DNA of 64,000 nucleotides, from assembly GCF_020497125.1 (NCBI RefSeq), contig NC_059075.1, positions 33,826,003-33,890,002 of the forward strand, given 5' to 3'. Both the position numbers and the translations under genes were made by a program. Each line of letters starts with the position of its first letter. The first letter of the stretch is position 1. Shown here one piece after another: positions 58,832-64,000 of this stretch. The notes beneath the pieces are model-generated. The model made no database searches. It worked only from the letters and a program-made list of their open reading frames with translations, and was not told the DNA's origin. The DNA is from Mauremys mutica. Taxonomy: Eukaryota; Chordata; Testudines; Geoemydidae.

Positions 58832-58906
58832 GGGGCCAGATCCATAGTTGCTATAAATTAGCATAGCTCCCCTGACTGTGATGGAGCCAGCTGAGGATCT
58901 GGTCCA
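58832..58906. repeat. Small palindromic repeat
   Basis: ggggccagatccatag and ctgaggatctggtcc are inverted matches around gcatagctcccctgactgtgatggagc. Confidence 0.6.
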
Positions 58907-59734
58907 TAGTTCTCCCCTTCTCTATGGCTTTTATCACATTTGGGTACTACTTATACATTTAATACCAATTTCTAATTATACAAAGTGTTCTGAAGCTGAA
59001 CAGACCAAGTGCAGTGACCGCCAACTTACTGTCCCTGGTGTGGTTCATTCTGTTGAATTACATCCCCCATGGAAGTACATCAAACACTTCACCTGGGAGT
59101 GGTATCACAGCGCTGGCTAATGCTGCTTTGCTAACATGGTGGTTTCACTTCAAGGATTCCCCTTTTAGATGCAGGACTTCCAGAAATGATGTGACCATAT
59201 CGTAGTTCCTTGGTATGTGGCATAACTGGAGGTAAGTCCTGTCTGGGGGATGGGGTAGATGAGGGGTTTTCCAGGCTGACTATTTTAATAAGCCTCCATT
59301 TCTAAAACATTTCCACAGATACAAGGCAAAATACTTGTAGCTGATTTTGGAACTAAAGTAATTGAGCATTAGACCGGAGTATGAGTAATTTCTCCGATTA
59401 AACTACCTGTGAAGAGTCCCTGTCCACACCTTAGGAATATCTTTTGGCCTCCATTTTCAAAAATGACTAGTGATTTTGGATGACTCAATTTTTACATGCC
59501 TGACTAGAGACAGCTTGAAAAGGCCTGATTTTCAGAAACTGCTGAGCATCTACTTTCTGAAAATTTGATCCCTTGAAGATGTCTTAAGTTGGGAACCCAA
59601 AAATTAAGGGACCCAAAATTGCTTGGCACTTTAGAAAATTTAGGTCATATTTTCTATTGCATAGAATTTACTTCAAATCATTCCTGGGAGAATTCCAGTG
59701 TAGTTCTTCCAGGGAGAAAGCTTACCAGTGGGTA

Positions 59735-59910
59735 AGATATGGATTTGGGAATCCGGAAACCTTGGCTTTATTCCCAGCTCTGCCATAGACTTGCAGGGTG
59801 ATCTTGGACAGAATCCTTAAACTCTGAGCATCTCAGTTTCTCTCTCTGTAAATATGATAATTATATGTACCCATCTTTTAGAATTACTTTGAGATCTAAA
59901 GCTGAATGGA
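59735..59910 (+). repeat. MIR SINE
   Basis: ggaaaccttggctttattcc, cagctctgccatagacttgc, agggtgatcttggacagaat and catctcagtttctctctctg follow MIR order. Confidence 0.65.
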
Positions 59911-60890
59911 ATTGCTACTACTGCCTTTGGAGTATTATTCTCACACCCCACCACAGTACCTTTTCCTATTCTTGATTTGATGCCTTTTCTCCTTGTTTCT
60001 CTCTCTCCCCAAACCATCCCCCCCGTTGGTATTTGCACCCTTCCAAAATCTTGCATTGCAGAGCTACACAGATTTAATCCTTATACGTTTTTCCTCAAAT
60101 TCATCATTTCAACTGATTAATCATTTTTGTTGCTTTTGTTCTGACGTCCTTCAAATTTGTCTATACCTGTGTGGTGCTGAGATGGGACAGCTGAGTACAG
60201 TGTTCTAGGTGGAGTTCTAGAGTTCCTAAACATCCCAATAACATCTAGACAGACCAGTCTGAGGAGTCACCTGACAGCAAAACTGACATTTCATGTTACC
60301 AGGCATTCTGAAGCTGTAGCCAAAAGGGTAGAAATAGAGATGAGGGAGAATTTAGCTCAGCCTAGAAACTCTTAAAATATTTTCCCCTTCCTTAATGGCA
60401 AAGTAACTGTAGATCTCAAATGCTTAACTAACTTAGGGCTTGTATTCCTCCCAGTACACCCCTTGAGTAAATGGGTGGTGCGCTGCAGAGCTCTGTTGGT
60501 GATGTGATCCTCTCAGCACTGTAGTTGTTACTGCAGTCTAGGGCTACAGTAGCCCTCGGCTCCTTCTGTTCACCATCTTCTGCAAAGAGAAAGGATGGTG
60601 GAGCTGTGTATTCATGGATGCATTGGCTCCACCCCTCAGTGCTCCCTCAGCATCCCCCAGGCGTCAGTGTGCTAGGATCCCTCCCTACAATTGTGCTCAA
60701 ATGTGTGTGAATGTGCGTGGTTTCCCTGAATCCTGCTTCCATTCCCTGTGCGGTGGAACTGCACTGGTTCACCTGGATGTGGGTTGTTTTGTGGCTGTAT
60801 AGATTGCTGGGGAGGGTGACAAGATTTACTTGCAGTGCAGGGTTCTTATCATCCAATTCCTTCTCTTAACAATCCTGTTGCTCATTGCAG

Positions 60891-60963
60891 CATTACCGTG
60901 AACAGCTACCCCACACCACGTGGCAGGCAGTTCACCTCTGACATCCCGAACATATCTGGAAAG
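60891..60963 (+). other. Exon-like segment with splice-like ends
   Basis: A pyrimidine-rich acceptor (ttctcttaac...ctcattgcag) precedes 73 bases ending catatctggaaag|gtaaaaag. One frame is open throughout (VNSYPTPRGRQFTSDIPN). In the frame that would continue KCNK10 (phase 0) it stops after 16 codons. I do not recognise the peptide. It may be chance. Confidence 0.25.
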
Positions 60964-61590
60964 GTAAAAAGAGGCTTCCTTCCTGAGGAGTCACACTAGC
61001 ACAGTTCGGTTGTCTGACAAGACCTGGGCATCCTCACAAAATCTCATTTAGATCTCAGCATAGATTAGAACCTGAGAACACCACATTTCCATCACACACT
61101 AAACAGCCCATGTGCGCTGCACTCAAAATCATTTCAAGAACAGTTCACACTACAGGCCGGGGGTGGAGGGAAGAAGAGAGCTGCTCTTATGGAATGTGCG
61201 CAACGCCCACATTATTGACAGAGCGTTTCGGCAGAGGAGTTGGATGCGTGCCACTCTTCAGCTGGTATTTCAAGAGCAATTTTGGCACTACATCTGAACG
61301 TATAAATAGCCACCAAAACAGCCATTCATTTGCTTGCGATGTATAAACTTGTTGATTCCTCTTTAAGGGCCTTAATTATCCTTTAACAGCACATTCAGTT
61401 TGGGTTTGACAGGGAAGTCGCTGAAGGTTAAAAAAAAAAGGGCTAAATTTTCCTCTGCTGTGTGGGTGCACTGCTGAGCAGAGGGGTATAGGGAGCCTCT
61501 TCTCCCCTATACAGGCAGCAGGGCAGGATCTCTCCTTAGTGCTGGAGAGCACTAAGTGGTGGAACCCGGCTGCTGGGCCATTCTCTGCAG

Positions 61591-61832
61591 CAGGGCTGGC
61601 TCCAGGGTTTTTGCAGCCCCAAGCAGCAAAAAAAAAAAAAAAAAAAAGGCCGTGATCGCGATCTGCAGCTCTACCGCCGCCGCTTCAGTCTTCGGTGGCA
61701 ATTTGGCGGCTGGTCCTTCCCTCTGAGAGGGATTGAGGAACCCGCCGCCGAATTGCCGCTGAAGACCCGGACGTGCCGCCCCTTCCCCTTGGCTGCCCCA
61801 AGCAGCTGCTTGCTGGGCTGGTGCCGGCCCTC
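61591..61832. mobile_element. hAT MITE with poly(A) run, 242 bp
   Basis: It starts CAGGGCTGGCTCCAGGG and ends GCTGGTGCCGGCCCTC. The perfect 8-bp target duplication is ctctgcag (61583-61590 and 61833-61840). It contains an a-run of about 20 and the self-complementary ggcaatttggcgg / cgccgaattgccg. Confidence 0.93.
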
Positions 61833-62501
61833 CTCTGCAGCCTCAGGAGGTGTGGTCTGCTGGAAAAGGGCTGTTTCCAGGCCTACCACCCAACTGGTGT
61901 GTATGCTGTGGTCACTAGCATTCCTATGCAGGGTCACCTGCTGCTGCTTCAAACCAGTATTAAAATGCACGCTGTGTAATCACCTGCCAAGCCCATCTGA
62001 GGGAATCCCAGATAAATATGATTTCTAGTAATGAAGGTAATAACAATAATCCCTTTTATCTGACAGTGCTTTCTAGGCACTTCAGAAACTAACTTTGAGT
62101 CAAGGTGGCCATAAGCTTAATTACAACACTCATACATTCATAAAGCATTCTGTGCACAGCCCAAGGTTGCTTCTGCAATAAACATCAGTGATTTAAGAAT
62201 CCTTAGCATTAAAACCAAACCATTTTCTTTCAATTTTTTCCTATATACACACAGAGACTATGAGCTACTAAAAGTAGAAGGAAAATTATTCCACAGTTTG
62301 ACTTCTGCGGAATGTACCCCTTGCCATTATCATAAGGTTAATTTAGGGCAAACTAAATAGTTATCTAATTCAGATCTTTAAAGACAGTTTAGAATCAAAG
62401 TTGAAAGAAGATCCGATGAGTATATTGGAGTAAACCTATTCTCAGTCTTAAAATTCAGTAAAAGAACATTAACATACATGAGCTGTGTTATGCCTCTAAG
62501 G

Positions 62502-62706
62502 CAGTGGTTTCTCAATCCTTTTTCATTTGTGGACCTCTAAAATTTTTTGAATGGAGATGTGGACCCCTTTGGAAATCTGTTGTCTGTGTAGTTGAATTCT
62601 ATTCAGTCAGTTTTCAGTCTAAGTCTTTCACGGACCCTTTAGACATAGTCTGCGGACCCCCAGGCATCTGCAGAGTCACAGACCACAGGCGAGTGGCATA
62701 GCACTG
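62502..62706 (+). mobile_element. hAT-type MITE fragment
   Basis: It starts CAGTGGTTTCTCAATCC. ctgcggacccccagg and ccacaggcgagtggca follow, with a decayed right end at cactg. It contains repeated tggacc(c)ctaa/tggacccctttgg. No target duplication was found. Confidence 0.65.
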
Positions 62707-64000
62707 CATTCGGAGAGGTGCAGAGGTCCACTGTCCCAGATTGAACTCTGGGACGTATTATGTGTAGGCAAACTGTTCCTGACTGAAATGGAGGGACTTA
62801 ACTGATCTAATACATCTGTTATCTGTCCTTCAAGGTTTCAACTCTGATATGCCCTTTTGATCTTCCCTTATGAAGTCTGACATAGATACATGAGGTCTGG
62901 CCTTAAAGTTCTTTGAAAGTAGCATTCACTATTATTCTCTAAACAATAGTAGGTTTAACACAGGATTGATCAAACACCTTGTCTGCACTTCCATTGAACT
63001 TTGGAATAACCCCATGAAAAGTACCTCCTAGTAGACAAATAAGAAAAAATCATACTAAAAACCCAATGAACTCCTTTCTTCTACTGTTTTCTAAACAGAC
63101 AGCATTTACTTCACTTTCTGTGAACTTGTTTCTTCTTTGTCTTCCTGGGTACATCAGATCTGTTCTCCTTGCTCCACTCTCCCTACCCCCACTGCCTCAG
63201 CTTCCCTGTCAGTAGAGATCTGTGGCCACTTTGAACTCATTTTCTATAGTATAACTCTTTAGTACTCTCGAGAGTAGAAAATGAGGTAAAAGTGATTGTT
63301 GGAGCAGACATTACTACAGGAAGGCAGCTATTGCAGGGATGAAGCAGTTTAAAACCACTGTTATTTCCCCCCTGTTAGTACTTCCCCTCTTCCCTCCACA
63401 TTTGCCTTTTTACCTGTCCACTTGCTCTTTTTCATTCTCTCATTTGTTTCCTTCTCTTCCTGTTCTCTCCATAACTCCCACTTTAAACTTGTAATATTAT
63501 TTGAGAATCAGATCCCAGTGGAGTTCTTAAGCAAAGATTCATTTCAAATGAGACCCACAACTTCCTCACTGTTGAGTATTGTAGGCAGGCTGGGGGGAAG
63601 TGGTGGTTACCTTTGAAGTATCCTGATTATCTCTTCTCTAGTAGTGTAATGTCACGATCCAGAGACCCTGCTTGTTTCCCAGCAAGCAGGAATTACTCAC
63701 TGCTTAGACCTCTGTCAGATCCAAACTTGCATCCATTTTCTTTCTCTTTGAGGAGCTGAACCAGGCACACAGATGGGAACATTATCAAACACAGAGGTTC
63801 AGATCCAGGTCAGAACTTAGCCATGACATGGTCTCACTGTGGATTTACACCGATGAGATCAGAAAGTGACCCAGAGTTAATCAAATACAAAGTGGGGAAA
63901 TCTCAATTCTAACCTTTACTGATACATTCACTAGGAATCACCTAAATGCATCCTTGAATGTCTGAAGCTGGATGCCCTTTCCTCGAGTTTATTTTTCAAA

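Larger units (their letters stand above)
58500..64000 (+). other. KCNK10: KCNK10 intron after the TM2 exon (3' end outside window)
   Basis: It starts with the donor gtaag at 58500. It contains a palindromic repeat (58832-58906), a MIR copy (59735-59910), an exon-like segment (60891-60963), a hAT MITE with target duplication (61591-61832) and a second MITE fragment (62502-62706). I see no recognisable gene content in 61000-61580 or 62710-64000. Confidence 0.7.

Overview
This is vertebrate nuclear DNA: long AT-rich introns, three short conserved exons with consensus splice sites, and dense interspersed repeats. The repeat set points to a turtle. It has CR1 LINEs with the usual chelonian 3' end, a tRNA-derived SINE of the Cry type (found in cryptodiran turtles), Penelope-like elements, PIF/Harbinger elements with Myb/SANT coding remnants, many hAT elements and MIR copies. 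I cannot name the species.

The one gene I can support is KCNK10 (TREK-2, a two-pore-domain K+ channel) on the + strand. Three internal coding exons are visible: 29821-30143 (N-terminal tail, TM1, start of the cap), 55478-55595 (rest of the cap, pore helix 1, first half of the TIGYG filter) and 58339-58499 (rest of the filter, TM2). Their phases (1, 0, 1, 0) join without a shift. First exon(s) and the exons for TM3, pore 2, TM4 and the C-tail are not in the window. Everything else is intron.

Layout. 1-29820: intron upstream of the first visible exon, with a palindromic hAT element (3673-5182), Penelope fragments (7.4-7.6, 8.7, 10.0-10.7 and 22.3-22.5 kb), two Harbinger-like elements of about 2.15 kb (10893-13061 and 25626-27760), several MITEs, and a third hAT palindrome plus a microsatellite that run up to the exon. 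30144-55477: 25-kb intron with the second full hAT palindrome (31864-33838, with a nested MITE), two 296-bp Harbinger MITEs about 96% identical (37962-38257 and 46728-47023), a CR1 3' end, a non-LTR reverse-transcriptase relic (44.86-47.31 kb) carrying a solo LTR and a MITE, and a complete 4.9-kb hAT transposon of ZMYM1-like type (48288-53192) carrying a SINE, a solo LTR and a CR1 fragment. 55596-58338 and 58500-64000: introns with smaller repeats and one exon-like open segment at 60891-60963.

I found no new multi-gene system. The most interesting signals are: hAT palindromes in which both arms carry the transposase dimerisation-domain code; Harbinger-like elements whose Myb ORF halves lie on opposite strands and which carry an array of GGT...ACC hairpin units; a CR1-hAT chimeric open frame; a solo LTR whose removal restores the hAT reading frame; Penelope fragments in head-to-head arrangement with a hammerhead-like core; and a perfect Kozak internal start in the KCNK10 exon.
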